From an uncultured Oscillospiraceae bacterium (GTDB lineage Bacteria > Bacillota > Clostridia > Oscillospirales > Oscillospiraceae): a stretch of DNA of 6,528 bases. The notes beneath the pieces were generated by a model, which was given only the letters and a program-made list of their open reading frames with translations, was not told where the DNA came from and did no database searches. The position numbers and the translations under genes are program-made. Positions 1 through 6,287 of this stretch are shown in pieces; within the stretch, counting starts at the first letter, position 1; each line of letters opens with the position of its first letter. The stretch covers positions 1-6,528 of the forward strand of contig CAJUFJ010000094.1 of NCBI GenBank assembly GCA_910585815.1, in the 5' to 3' direction.

Positions 1-264
1 CTTTTGAAAGGAGGTGCCCCAGTTCGCAAACTGGGGCGGAGGATTGCATTTTGGCGAAGCCAAAATATGCGAAGCAAACAAGAGGTCAGAGAACTTTGTG
101 GGGCGGGACGACCTCGGCCCGCCAAATCGGTACGCTGGATAAAATGGCGCGCCGGGGTCGTCGCGCCCCACAGGTGGGCGGAAGCTTTGTTTACTTCGTA
201 TGTTTTGCTTCGCAAAACGCAATCCTCAGTCAGCCTTCGGCTGACAGCCCCTTTCAAAAGGGGC
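1..264. repeat. Large imperfect palindromic intergenic element (nested hairpins)
   Basis: The whole stretch folds back on itself around roughly base 131-135. The outer ends match as inverted copies (CTTTTGAAAGG at 1-11 against CCCCTTTCAAAAG at 248-260). Further in, GAGGATTGC (39-47) matches GCAATCCTC (219-227). The inner arms 97-127 and 142-172 (starting TGTGGGGCG and ending CGCCCCACA) agree at all but a few positions. Smaller perfect hairpins sit inside: 16-24/29-37, 48-55/59-66, 202-208/212-218, 229-235/239-245 and 247-254/257-264, several with GAA or TTC loops. The left end probably runs past the window edge. No convincing gene lies here, and open frames through it are by-products of the symmetry. 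It resembles a MITE or repetitive extragenic palindrome; no transposase is visible. The right end reaches to within 7 bp of the ribosome binding site of the next gene. Confidence 0.8.
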
Positions 265-283
265 CTTGGGGGGAGGTCCTGCC

Positions 284-1252
284 ATGAAAGAATTTAGCAT
301 CGGAAAAAACGACGCCGGGCAGCGGCTGGACCGCTGGCTGGCCAAGACCCTGCCTCTGCTCCCTGCGCCGCTGGCACAGAAGTACATCCGCCTGAAGCGG
401 GTGAAGGTGAACGGCAGGGGGAGTAAGCGGGATGTGCGGCTCCAAACGGGGGATGTGCTCCAGCTGTATATCAACGACGAGTTTTTTGACCGGCCTACCC
501 CGGAAAACGCCTTTTTGTCCCTCTACCAACCCAAGTTAAATATCCTCTATGAGGACGAGCACATTATGCTGGTGGACAAGCGGCCCGGGCTGGTGGTCCA
601 CCCCGACGAGAACGAGCGGGTGAACACCCTGCTCACTCACATTCAGGCCTATCTGTATCAGAAAAAGGAGTGGTCCCCCTATTGGGAAAACTCCTTCGCC
701 CCCGCCCTGTGCAACCGCATCGACCGGAACACCGGGGGGATTGTGATTGCCGCCAAGACCGCCGAGGGGCTGCGGGTGATGAACCAGAAGATTAAGGACC
801 GGGAGCTGACCAAGCTGTATCTGTGCGTGGTCCGGGGAAGAATGTCGCCCCCGCAGGGGCGGCTGGAGGGCTTCCTCTTTAAGGACGAGGTGAAAAAGCA
901 GGTGTATGTCCGGGCGCGGCCCGAGCCGGGGGCCAAAAGCGCCGTTACCGCCTACCGGACGCTGGCGGTGGAAAACGGCCTGTCCCTGGTGGAGTGCGAC
1001 CTGATTACCGGACGGACCCATCAGATTCGGGCCCAGTTCGCCGCCGCCGGCCACCCCCTGATCGGGGATGGCAAGTACGGCAGTGAGCGGGAGAACCGGA
1101 AATACGGCCGCCACGGGCAGGCTTTGTACTCCTATAAGCTCACCTTCCGGTTTACCACCGACGCCGGGCCGCTGGAGGCCCTCAACGGCCGGAGCTTTCA
1201 GGTGGAGGATGTGGAGTTTGTGAAGGAGTATTTTCCCGGAGTGGAAAAATAA
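284..1252 (+). CDS. RluA-family pseudouridine synthase (S4 domain + catalytic domain)
   Basis: The 322-residue protein should convert specific uridines in rRNA or tRNA to pseudouridine in the cytoplasm. Residues 12-63 form an S4 RNA-binding domain (RLDRWL at 14-19, then VKVNG and the GDVLQL strand). The catalytic domain follows: a YEDEHIMLVDKRPGLVVHP segment at about 89-107, the motif NRIDRNTGG at 144-152 whose Asp147 is the expected nucleophile, and TGRTHQIRAQF at 242-252 followed by GHPLIGDGKYG. Usual family members read HRLDxxTSG, so Asn for His and GG for SG are mild variants. The ATG at 284 is chosen over an in-frame ATG at 266 because GGGAGG at 271-276 sits 7 nt before it. Length is normal for RluC/RluD-type enzymes. 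Exact target uridines cannot be read from sequence. No promoter is obvious between the palindromic element and the gene, so transcription probably starts inside or upstream of that element. Confidence 0.93.
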   Translation: MKEFSIGKNDAGQRLDRWLAKTLPLLPAPLAQKYIRLKRVKVNGRGSKRDVRLQTGDVLQLYINDEFFDRPTPENAFLSLYQPKLNILYEDEHIMLVDKRPGLVVHPDENERVNTLLTHIQAYLYQKKEWSPYWENSFAPALCNRIDRNTGGIVIAAKTAEGLRVMNQKIKDRELTKLYLCVVRGRMSPPQGRLEGFLFKDEVKKQVYVRARPEPGAKSAVTAYRTLAVENGLSLVECDLITGRTHQIRAQFAAAGHPLIGDGKYGSERENRKYGRHGQALYSYKLTFRFTTDAGPLEALNGRSFQVEDVEFVKEYFPGVEK

Positions 1253-1264
1253 TGCCGGGAGTTC

Positions 1265-1293
1265 TTGCGAAGAAGCTCTGTTTATGGTAAAAT
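1265..1293 (+). promoter_or_regulatory. Predicted sigma-A promoter of guaA
   Basis: TTGCGA at 1265-1270 and TAAAAT at 1288-1293 are separated by 17 bp, and a TGG just before the -10 gives an extended -10. The predicted transcript starts near 1300, leaving a leader of about 30 nt before the ATG at 1332. The leader is too short for a purine riboswitch. The position of this promoter argues against the in-frame ATG at 1284 as the guaA start. Confidence 0.6.
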
Positions 1294-1331
1294 ACGGGAG
1301 AATTTCAATGAATGTCAGGAGGAAACTTTCG

Positions 1332-2621
1332 ATGAAGCAAGATATGATTGTTGTACTGGACCTGGGCAGCGAGGAAAATCCCAAGATTGCCCGTGAAATT
1401 CGCGCCCTGGGGGTCTACTCTGAGATACACCCCCACGACATTACCCTGGCCGAGCTGAAGGCCCTGCCCAACGTGAAGGGGATTATCCTCAACGGTGGGC
1501 CCAACCGGGTGGTGGACGGGGTTTCCATCGACGTGGCGAAGGAGATTTACGACTGCGACATCCCCGCCCTGCTGGTGGACCACCGGGGAGACGACCCCTG
1601 GCCCGCCGACGACGGGGCCCGGAAGACCGCCCTGGAGAATTTTGTCTTTACCATCTGCGGGGCCGAGGCCAACTGGAATATGGACAACTTTATTGCCGAT
1701 CAGGTGGAGCTTATCCGCAATCAGGTGGGGGATAAAAAGGTGCTGCTGGCCCTGTCCGGCGGGGTGGACTCCTCTGTGGTGGCGGCCCTGCTGATTAAGG
1801 CCATCGGCAAGCAGCTTACCTGTGTCCACGTGAACCATGGCCTGCTCCGCAAGGGGGAGCCGGAACAGGTGGTGCAGGTCTTCCGGAATGAGATGGACGC
1901 CAACCTGGTGTATGTGGACGCGGTGGACCGCTTCCTGGACAAGCTGGCCGGGGTGGCCGAGCCGGAGAAGAAGCGGAAGATTATCGGCGGGGAGTTCATC
2001 CGGGTGTTTGAGGAGGAGGCCCGCAAGCTGGACGGTATTCAATTCCTGGGACAGGGCACCATCTATCCCGACATCATTGAAAGCGGCACCAAGACCGTCA
2101 AGGCGGTAAAGAGCCATCACAACGTGGGCGGCCTGCCTGAGGACCTGGATTTTGAGCTGGTGGAGCCGCTGAAGATGCTCTTTAAGGACGAGGTCCGGGC
2201 CTGCGGCAAGGCCCTGGGATTGCCTGACTCCATGGTCTACCGTCAGCCCTTCCCCGGTCCCGGTTTGGGGGTGCGGTGCCTGGGGGCTATCACCCGGGAC
2301 CGGCTGGAGGCCGTGCGGGAGTCCGACGCTATCCTCCGGGAGGAGTTCGCCAAAAACGGCCTGGAGGGGAAGGTGTGGCAGTACTTTACCGCTATCCCTG
2401 ACCTGAAGTCGGTGGGCGTCCGGGATAACAGGCGCACGGACGAGTGGTGCGTGATTATTCGGGCCGTCAACACGGTGGATGCTATGACCGCTACTGTGGA
2501 AAATGTGCCCTTTGACCTGCTCCAGCATATTACTGCTCGGATCACCAGCGAGGTGAAGGGCGTCAACCGGGTGCTATTCGATCTGACTCCGAAGCCCAGC
2601 GGAACCATAGAGTGGGAATGA
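1332..2621 (+). CDS. guaA: GMP synthase with shortened glutamine amidotransferase domain
   Basis: GMP synthase aminates XMP to GMP with ATP, the last step of de novo guanine nucleotide synthesis. The ATP-pyrophosphatase domain is clear: PP-loop SGGVDSS at 142-148, then VNHGLLRKGE, EKKRKIIGGEFIRVFEEE, QGTIYPDIIESG, KSHHNVGGLPED and QPFPGPGLGVR. The C-terminal dimerisation domain ends in KPSGTIEWE, so the 3' end is intact. The N-terminal class I amidotransferase begins normally (VVLDLGS, GVYSEIHPHD, GIILNGGPN at 50-58). At residues 80-106, where GICYGMQ with its catalytic Cys should follow, the protein reads LLVDHRGDDPWP and passes straight to ENFVFTICG. Roughly 80-90 residues, including the Cys and HPE triad residues, are absent in frame. 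The protein is 429 residues instead of about 510-525. It should therefore use free ammonia or a separate glutaminase (inference). The ATG at 1332 is chosen for AGGAGG at 1317-1322, 9 nt upstream. A mobile element follows the stop codon. Confidence 0.92.
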   Translation: MKQDMIVVLDLGSEENPKIAREIRALGVYSEIHPHDITLAELKALPNVKGIILNGGPNRVVDGVSIDVAKEIYDCDIPALLVDHRGDDPWPADDGARKTALENFVFTICGAEANWNMDNFIADQVELIRNQVGDKKVLLALSGGVDSSVVAALLIKAIGKQLTCVHVNHGLLRKGEPEQVVQVFRNEMDANLVYVDAVDRFLDKLAGVAEPEKKRKIIGGEFIRVFEEEARKLDGIQFLGQGTIYPDIIESGTKTVKAVKSHHNVGGLPEDLDFELVEPLKMLFKDEVRACGKALGLPDSMVYRQPFPGPGLGVRCLGAITRDRLEAVRESDAILREEFAKNGLEGKVWQYFTAIPDLKSVGVRDNRRTDEWCVIIRAVNTVDAMTATVENVPFDLLQHITARITSEVKGVNRVLFDLTPKPSGTIEWE

Positions 2622-2678
2622 GTTTTTGAAGTCCTGAACCCGTTGCGGCACAACGAATAGACGGTTTTGCGCTCCTCT

Positions 2679-2699
2679 TTTGATAACGATTTGATAACG
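2679..2699 (+). repeat. Two direct copies of TTTGATAACG at the element left end
   Basis: TTTGATAACG occurs at 2679-2688 and again at 2690-2699, a period of 11 bp or about one helical turn. Short direct repeats of this kind close to an element end are typical arm-type binding sites for the N-terminal domain of Tn916/lambda-like tyrosine integrases. That role is inferred from position and spacing. A small dyad, CGTTG-N5-CAACG (2641-2655), lies between guaA and these repeats and could mark or flank the crossover region. Confidence 0.5.
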
Positions 2700-2789
2700 C
2701 TCCCCATAGGCCGTATCATTCTGTATCCCCGGTGGATTGCAGGTGAAAAGTGTTCCTTTGCGGCTTGTGGGTGACAAAATCCATATTAG

Positions 2790-2827
2790 AAAGCCCTTAC
2801 CGATGGCAACGTCGGTAAGGGCTTTTT
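2790..2827. terminator. Strong intrinsic terminator, probably bidirectional
   Basis: A 14-bp perfect stem (AAAGCCCTTACCGA at 2790-2803 with TCGGTAAGGGCTTT at 2812-2825) closes an 8-nt loop. It is followed by a T run at 2823-2827 on the plus strand, and on the minus strand by TTTCTAATAT. It lies 5 bp beyond the stop codon of the leftward repressor gene, so it should end that transcript. In the other direction it would stop guaA read-through from entering the element. No other convincing terminator lies between guaA and this point. Confidence 0.85.
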
Positions 2828-2832
2828 GCTGT

Positions 2833-3345
2833 CTATTCCTCTGTCTCCGCCGCCTTGCGCTTTGCCCGGAGTGCGTCAAGCTCATCCCTTGTGCGCTGGG
2901 CCTCAACTGCGGGATATGTGTAACGCCAATGGTCGTACTCCTCCCTGGTGATTTCCCCAGCTTCCAGCTTCTTGGCTTCATTGGCCCACCTGGAGAACAT
3001 TTCAAGCATGGAGAGATAAGTCCTACCCTTGGATTTGTCCAGCCGCAGACAGATTTCGCCGTCAATCTCCCCGATGGTCAGCCCCCGTATATCCTCCAGG
3101 GCAAAGAGGGTGTGCATGAGGCCAATATCGCTATCTATGTCAGGGACGGTCAGGGCATCGGTGGAGACTTCAAAGAAGCCCGCCAGCGTCCGGGTCAGGT
3201 CGGCCTTGGGGGTACGGCTCCCTGTCTCATACTGCGCCATACGCACATCGGCGGAGCGTTCCGGGAACCCCACCACCTGACCGAGATACTTCTGCGTGAC
3301 ACCTTTCTTATTGCGGAAAAAGCGGATACGTTCACCGATTGCCAT
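2833..3345 (-). CDS. Xre-family helix-turn-helix repressor of the element
   Basis: This is a 170-residue DNA-binding protein. Residues 3-65 form a Cro/CI-type HTH: IGERIRFFRNKKGVTQKYLG, a recognition-helix region around 27-39, then the family signature YETGSRTPK at 39-47. The remaining about 100 residues are acidic and helical, ending in a charged tail (RDELDALRAKRKAAETEE) that may support dimerisation; no peptidase motif is seen. The ATG at 3345 is chosen because GGAG lies 9 nt upstream and the HTH begins immediately; an upstream in-frame ATG at 3411 lies within the -35 region of the predicted promoter. The gene is divergent from the xis-int operon across a short control region, the classic arrangement for a repressor controlling both promoters. 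What inactivates it is unknown: no ImmA-like protease gene is present in the window. Confidence 0.85.
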   Translation of the reverse strand: MAIGERIRFFRNKKGVTQKYLGQVVGFPERSADVRMAQYETGSRTPKADLTRTLAGFFEVSTDALTVPDIDSDIGLMHTLFALEDIRGLTIGEIDGEICLRLDKSKGRTYLSMLEMFSRWANEAKKLEAGEITREEYDHWRYTYPAVEAQRTRDELDALRAKRKAAETEE

Positions 3346-3382
3346 AACTGCCAACTCCAATCTATGTAATGGGGACACTTGG

Positions 3383-3411
3383 AGTATAACAGATATGTTT
3401 AGAACTGTCAA
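3383..3411 (-). promoter_or_regulatory. Predicted promoter of the Xre repressor gene
   Basis: Read on the minus strand, TTGACA (plus-strand 3406-3411) and TATACT (plus-strand 3383-3388) are separated by 17 bp, with TGT just before the -10 as an extended -10. The leader to the ATG at 3345 is about 30 nt. The spacer contains the dyad AACA-N4-TGTT (3388-3399), a plausible operator half-site pair for autoregulation (inference). Confidence 0.75.
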
Positions 3412-3414
3412 GCG

Positions 3415-3440
3415 AAATATAAATAAATTTGTTTATATTT
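3415..3440. promoter_or_regulatory. AT-rich palindrome between divergent promoters (candidate operator)
   Basis: AAATATAAA (3415-3423) and TTTATATTT (3432-3440) are a perfect 9-bp inverted repeat. The 8-bp centre is itself nearly symmetric, so 12 of 13 base pairs match across a 26-bp dyad. It sits just upstream of both -35 boxes, 4 bp from one and 15 bp from the other. It could be an operator, an Xis/Int binding site or an UP-like element. The related word TAAACAAAT or TAAACATAT occurs three times here: 3393-3401 (minus), 3427-3435 (minus) and 3496-3504 (plus). Confidence 0.55.
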
Positions 3441-3455
3441 TCTTCTTGGAAAGCC

Positions 3456-3484
3456 TTGACATAACGGAATAGAGTTAGTATAAT
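3456..3484 (+). promoter_or_regulatory. Consensus sigma-A promoter of the xis-int operon
   Basis: TTGACA (3456-3461) and TATAAT (3479-3484) match the sigma-A consensus exactly with the ideal 17-bp spacing. The leader to the first ATG (3536) is about 45 nt and contains AAAGGAGG at 3521-3528. So strong a promoter in an integrated element implies tight repression, presumably by the divergent Xre protein. Confidence 0.88.
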
Positions 3485-3535
3485 AGGGTCAACGTTAAAC
3501 AAATAGCGTTATTATCCAAGAAAGGAGGAACCAGC

Positions 3536-3739
3536 ATGGAGAACAAGTTTATCCGGGTGGATGAGGTTGCGGACGAGCTGGGCGTGTCGAGGCCCTACGC
3601 ATACAAGCTCATCCGACAGCTGAACGAGGAACTGAAAGGAAAGGGCTACATCACCATTGCGGGGCGGGTCAACCGCCAGTATTTCAACGAGCGGCTCTAC
3701 GGGGCCGGAAAGGAAGTGAACGAAAATGCCGGTATTTAA
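3536..3739 (+). CDS. xis: Excisionase-like small helix-turn-helix protein
   Basis: This 67-residue basic protein has a MerR/excisionase-type winged HTH: VDEVADELGVSRPYAYKLIR at 8-27 is the helix-turn-helix and GYITIAGRVNRQYF at 37-50 is the wing. Its size and its place directly before an integrase gene match the recombination directionality factors of Tn916-like elements, which bend DNA at the element ends and drive Int toward excision. It has a strong AGGAGG site 8 nt upstream of the ATG and is the first gene after the consensus promoter. Its end overlaps the integrase start by 14 nt, so the two are probably translationally coupled. Similar proteins sometimes act only as transcription factors, so the excision role is inferred from context. 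Confidence 0.8.
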   Translation: MENKFIRVDEVADELGVSRPYAYKLIRQLNEELKGKGYITIAGRVNRQYFNERLYGAGKEVNENAGI

Positions 3740-4802
3740 GGACGAAAAGCGGGGCACATGGTACGTCATGGCATGGTATCGGGACTGGACGGGGGAGCGT
3801 AAGCAGAAGTGCAAGCGGGGCTTTCCCACCAAGCGGGAGGCCCAGGAGTGGGAGCGCAGCTTTCAAATGCAGACCGCCGCCGACATGGATATGACCTTTG
3901 AAGCCTTTGTGGAACTTTACACCAAGGATGTGAAGCCCCGGCTGAAGGAGAACACCTGGCTGACAAAGGAGAACATCATCCAGAAGAAGATTCTGCCCTA
4001 CTTCGGCAAGCGGAAAATCAGCGAGATCACAACCAAGGACGTGATCGCATGGCAGAATGAGCTGCTGGCCTATCGGGACGAACAGCGCAAGCCCTACTCC
4101 CAGACCTATCTTAAAACCCTGCACAACCAGCTCAGCGCCATTTTCAACCATGCTGTCCGTTTCTATGAGCTTCGCTCCAACCCCGCCGCCAAAGCCGGGA
4201 ACATGGGGACGGAGGAGCGAAAGGAAATGCTGTTCTGGACGAAGGCGGAGTATCAGCGGTTTGCAGAGGCCATGATGGACAAGCCCCTCTCCTACTACGC
4301 CTTTGAAATGCTCTACTGGTGCGGTATTCGGGAGGGGGAGCTGCTGGCCCTCACCCCGGCGGACTTCGACTTCGAGGCCGGGACGGTGAAGATCAGCAAG
4401 TCCTACCAGCGGCTCCACGGCGAGGATGTGATTACCACTCCGAAAACCAAGAAAAGCAATCGTACCATCAAAATGCCCAATTTCCTCTGTGACGAAATGC
4501 GGGACTACCTGGGAATGCTCTACGGGGTCAAGAAGAAAGACCGCATTTTCACCGTCACGAAAAGCTATCTCCACCATGAGATGGACAGAGGGGCGAAAGA
4601 GGCGGGGGTAAAGCGTATCAGAATCCACGACCTCAGACATTCGCACATTTCACTTCTGATTGATATGGGCTTCTCCGCTGTGGCGATTGCCGACCGGGTA
4701 GGACATGAGAGTATCGAAATCACTTACCGCTACGCCCACCTGTTTCCGTCCAAGCAGACGGAGATGGCGGACAAGCTGGACTTTGAAAGGACGGGAGCAT
4801 AA
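3726..4802 (+). CDS. int: Tyrosine recombinase / integrase (Tn916-like architecture)
   Basis: This 358-residue site-specific recombinase should integrate and excise the element. Residues 1-48 form an arm-DNA-binding domain (GTWYVMAWYRDWTGERKQK with an R/K-rich strand and the TKREAQEWE helix). Residues about 56-160 are the SAM-like core-binding domain. Residues about 168-350 are the catalytic domain. The expected active-site residues are present: Arg202 in GIREGELLAL, Lys242 in TPKTKKSNR, His301 and Arg304 in HDLRHSH, His327 in GHESIEITYRYAHL, and the nucleophile Tyr336. It therefore looks active and full length. AAAGGAAG at 3709-3716 lies 9 nt before the ATG, inside the xis gene. The gene reads away from guaA toward the inside of the element, which is unusual because int often lies at the very end pointing outward. 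Its stop overlaps the next ATG by one base. Confidence 0.95.
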   Translation: MPVFKDEKRGTWYVMAWYRDWTGERKQKCKRGFPTKREAQEWERSFQMQTAADMDMTFEAFVELYTKDVKPRLKENTWLTKENIIQKKILPYFGKRKISEITTKDVIAWQNELLAYRDEQRKPYSQTYLKTLHNQLSAIFNHAVRFYELRSNPAAKAGNMGTEERKEMLFWTKAEYQRFAEAMMDKPLSYYAFEMLYWCGIREGELLALTPADFDFEAGTVKISKSYQRLHGEDVITTPKTKKSNRTIKMPNFLCDEMRDYLGMLYGVKKKDRIFTVTKSYLHHEMDRGAKEAGVKRIRIHDLRHSHISLLIDMGFSAVAIADRVGHESIEITYRYAHLFPSKQTEMADKLDFERTGA

Positions 4803-5122
4803 TGTCGACTAAGAATTTGGACAATCACAACCGCTGGCGGAACAAGACCGTGGCGTTCCGGGTGTCCCCGGAGGAGGACGAACAGCTTGAAATTGCCGTC
4901 CGCCTGTCCGGGCTGACCAAACAGGACTACATCACCCGGCGACTTTTGAACCGGGACATTGTGGTGCAGGGCAATCCCAGGGTCTACAAGGCCCTGCGTG
5001 ACCAGCTCGCCGCCGTCCTGGGGGAGCTGCGGCGCATGGAGGCCGGGGGCGGGGTGGATGATGAACTTCTCGCCACCATCCGCCTTATCACCGTGACGCT
5101 GGACGGTATGAAGGAGGATTGA
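4802..5122 (+). CDS. MobC-like ribbon-helix-helix mobilization protein
   Basis: This 106-residue protein has an N-terminal ribbon-helix-helix fold: strand KTVAFRVS at 15-22, then helices through EEDEQLEIAVRLSGL and KQDYITRRLLNRD (to about 52). A helical C-terminal half follows (RVYKALRDQLAAVLGELRRME, then a second helix to the end). Proteins of this shape in Firmicute elements are usually annotated as MobC-type accessory proteins, which bind the transfer origin and help a relaxase load. The relaxase itself is not in the window. The ATG overlaps the integrase stop (TAATG), with GGGAG and GAAAGGA just upstream, so it is part of the same operon. A role as a plain transcription factor or partition-like DNA binder is possible; the mobilization assignment is moderate. 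Confidence 0.7.
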   Translation: MSTKNLDNHNRWRNKTVAFRVSPEEDEQLEIAVRLSGLTKQDYITRRLLNRDIVVQGNPRVYKALRDQLAAVLGELRRMEAGGGVDDELLATIRLITVTLDGMKED

Positions 5123-5129
5123 TAGATTG

Positions 5130-6287
5130 ATGGATTCCAGAGAAACGAAAAGGACTGTCCCGGTTCCGTCTGTTGGCGCAGACGGGGAACAGCCCATTTC
5201 ACAAATATGTATCACGAACAGTATATCAGAAGCGGCTACCGAAAACAACCCCCAGGATGAAAGTATGGAGGATATTCTTCGGGAGCTTCAACGGACAAGC
5301 GACCCGGCCTACCTCCACACGGTTTCTATGAACGAGCTTTACCAGAACGTCTACCAGAGCAGACCGCCAATCATTGACGGTCTGCTCTACCCTGGGACGT
5401 ACCTCTTTGCGGGAGCGCCCAAGGTGGGCAAGTCGTTCCTGATGGCCCAGCTTGCCTATCATGTGAGCATGGGCCTCCCCCTGTGGGGCTACCCCGTCCA
5501 CAAGGGCACCGTCCTCTATCTGGCGTTGGAGGACGACCACCGCCGCTTGCAGGGGCGGCTGTATCGGATGTTCGGCATGGACGGCACCAACGACCTGCTC
5601 TTTGCAATCTACGCCAAACAGCTCGGCCTGGGCCTGGAGGAACAGCTAAAGAAGTTTGTCCGCCAACACCCCGATACCAAGCTGATTATCATTGACACCC
5701 TCCAGAAAGTCCGGGAGGTCGGCGGGGACAAGTACAGCTATGCCAACGATTACGAGGTGGTGGGCAAGCTGAAACGCCTTGCCGATGATTGCGGTATCTG
5801 TCTCCTGCTGGTACACCACACCCGAAAGCAACAGGCCGACGATAAGTTTGATATGATTTCCGGCACCAACGGCCTGTTGGGAGCTGCGGACGGGGCCTTT
5901 CTTCTTCAAAAGGAGAAGCGGACGGACGGCAACGCCATTCTGGACGTGGCAGGGCGTGACCAGCAAGACCAGCGGATGTATCTCACCAAGGACAGGGAGC
6001 GGCTTGTGTGGGAGCTGGAGCGGCTGGAAACGGAGCCGTGGGTGGAACCGCCCGACCCGGTATTGGAGGCCGTTGCCGCCCTTGTGACGGCGGACAGGCC
6101 CGCCTGGGGCGGTACGGCTACGGAGCTGGCGGCGGCTCTCCAAACCGACATGAAGCCCAACGCCCTGGCTATGCGGCTGAATGTCCGGGCCGGGAGACTG
6201 GCGGCGGAGTACCATATCCGCTATGAGAACAGCAGGAGCCACGCCGGGAGAAGTATCACCCTCACCCTGGAACCGCCCCAGGCGTGA
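5130..6287 (+). CDS. RepA-like RecA-fold ATPase (AAA_25 type) with C-terminal winged helix
   Basis: This 385-residue protein resembles the hexameric replicative helicases of small plasmids and mobile elements (RSF1010 RepA type). About 60 residues of low-complexity N-terminus precede the ATPase core. The core has Walker A GAPKVGKS at 95-102, the conserved LALEDD at 131-136, Walker B LIIID at 185-189, LLVHHTRK at 226-233, and SGTNGLLGAADG at 244-255 (sensor/finger region). Residues about 325-385 look like a winged helix (TATELAAAL, NALAMRLNV, then a basic wing). No primase or initiator domain is present. The start is uncertain: ATG at 5130 (AAGGAGG at 5111-5117, 12 nt away) or the adjacent TTG at 5127, 9 nt away. 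It begins 7 nt after the MobC-like gene. Its stop codon lies inside the first 9-bp repeat of the downstream array, suggesting it acts on that DNA (inference). Confidence 0.8.
   Translation: MDSRETKRTVPVPSVGADGEQPISQICITNSISEAATENNPQDESMEDILRELQRTSDPAYLHTVSMNELYQNVYQSRPPIIDGLLYPGTYLFAGAPKVGKSFLMAQLAYHVSMGLPLWGYPVHKGTVLYLALEDDHRRLQGRLYRMFGMDGTNDLLFAIYAKQLGLGLEEQLKKFVRQHPDTKLIIIDTLQKVREVGGDKYSYANDYEVVGKLKRLADDCGICLLLVHHTRKQQADDKFDMISGTNGLLGAADGAFLLQKEKRTDGNAILDVAGRDQQDQRMYLTKDRERLVWELERLETEPWVEPPDPVLEAVAALVTADRPAWGGTATELAAALQTDMKPNALAMRLNVRAGRLAAEYHIRYENSRSHAGRSITLTLEPPQA

Noticed and set aside
4..297. Small open frames in the palindromic element
   Set aside because: They are low-complexity, cross the hairpins and the next gene's start, and are explained by the inverted repeat structure.
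1257..1285. Weak hairpin TTCTT-GCG-AAGAA after the pseudouridine synthase gene, as a terminator
   Set aside because: The stem is only 5 bp before a bulge, it has no real T tract, and it overlaps the predicted guaA -35 box.
1253..1331. Purine riboswitch ahead of guaA
   Set aside because: The space between the genes is only 79 bp and the predicted leader about 30 nt, too short for the aptamer, and no conserved aptamer core was seen.
536..1384. Long minus-strand open frame opposite the pseudouridine synthase gene
   Set aside because: It is antisense to a gene with clear family motifs; its composition (Pro, Gly, His, Leu rich, no recognisable domain) is what a GC-rich gene gives on its opposite strand.
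1305..2528. 407-codon minus-strand open frame opposite guaA
   Set aside because: It mirrors a highly conserved gene, has no domain or convincing ribosome binding site, and is rich in His, Gln and Gly as expected for an antisense shadow.
2737..3369. Plus-strand open frame opposite the Xre repressor gene
   Set aside because: The minus strand has a clear HTH domain, ribosome binding site and promoter; the plus-strand frame runs through the terminator and has no recognisable features.
3684..4646. Long minus-strand open frame opposite the integrase
   Set aside because: It is antisense to a complete integrase with all catalytic residues; no domain or start signal is seen.
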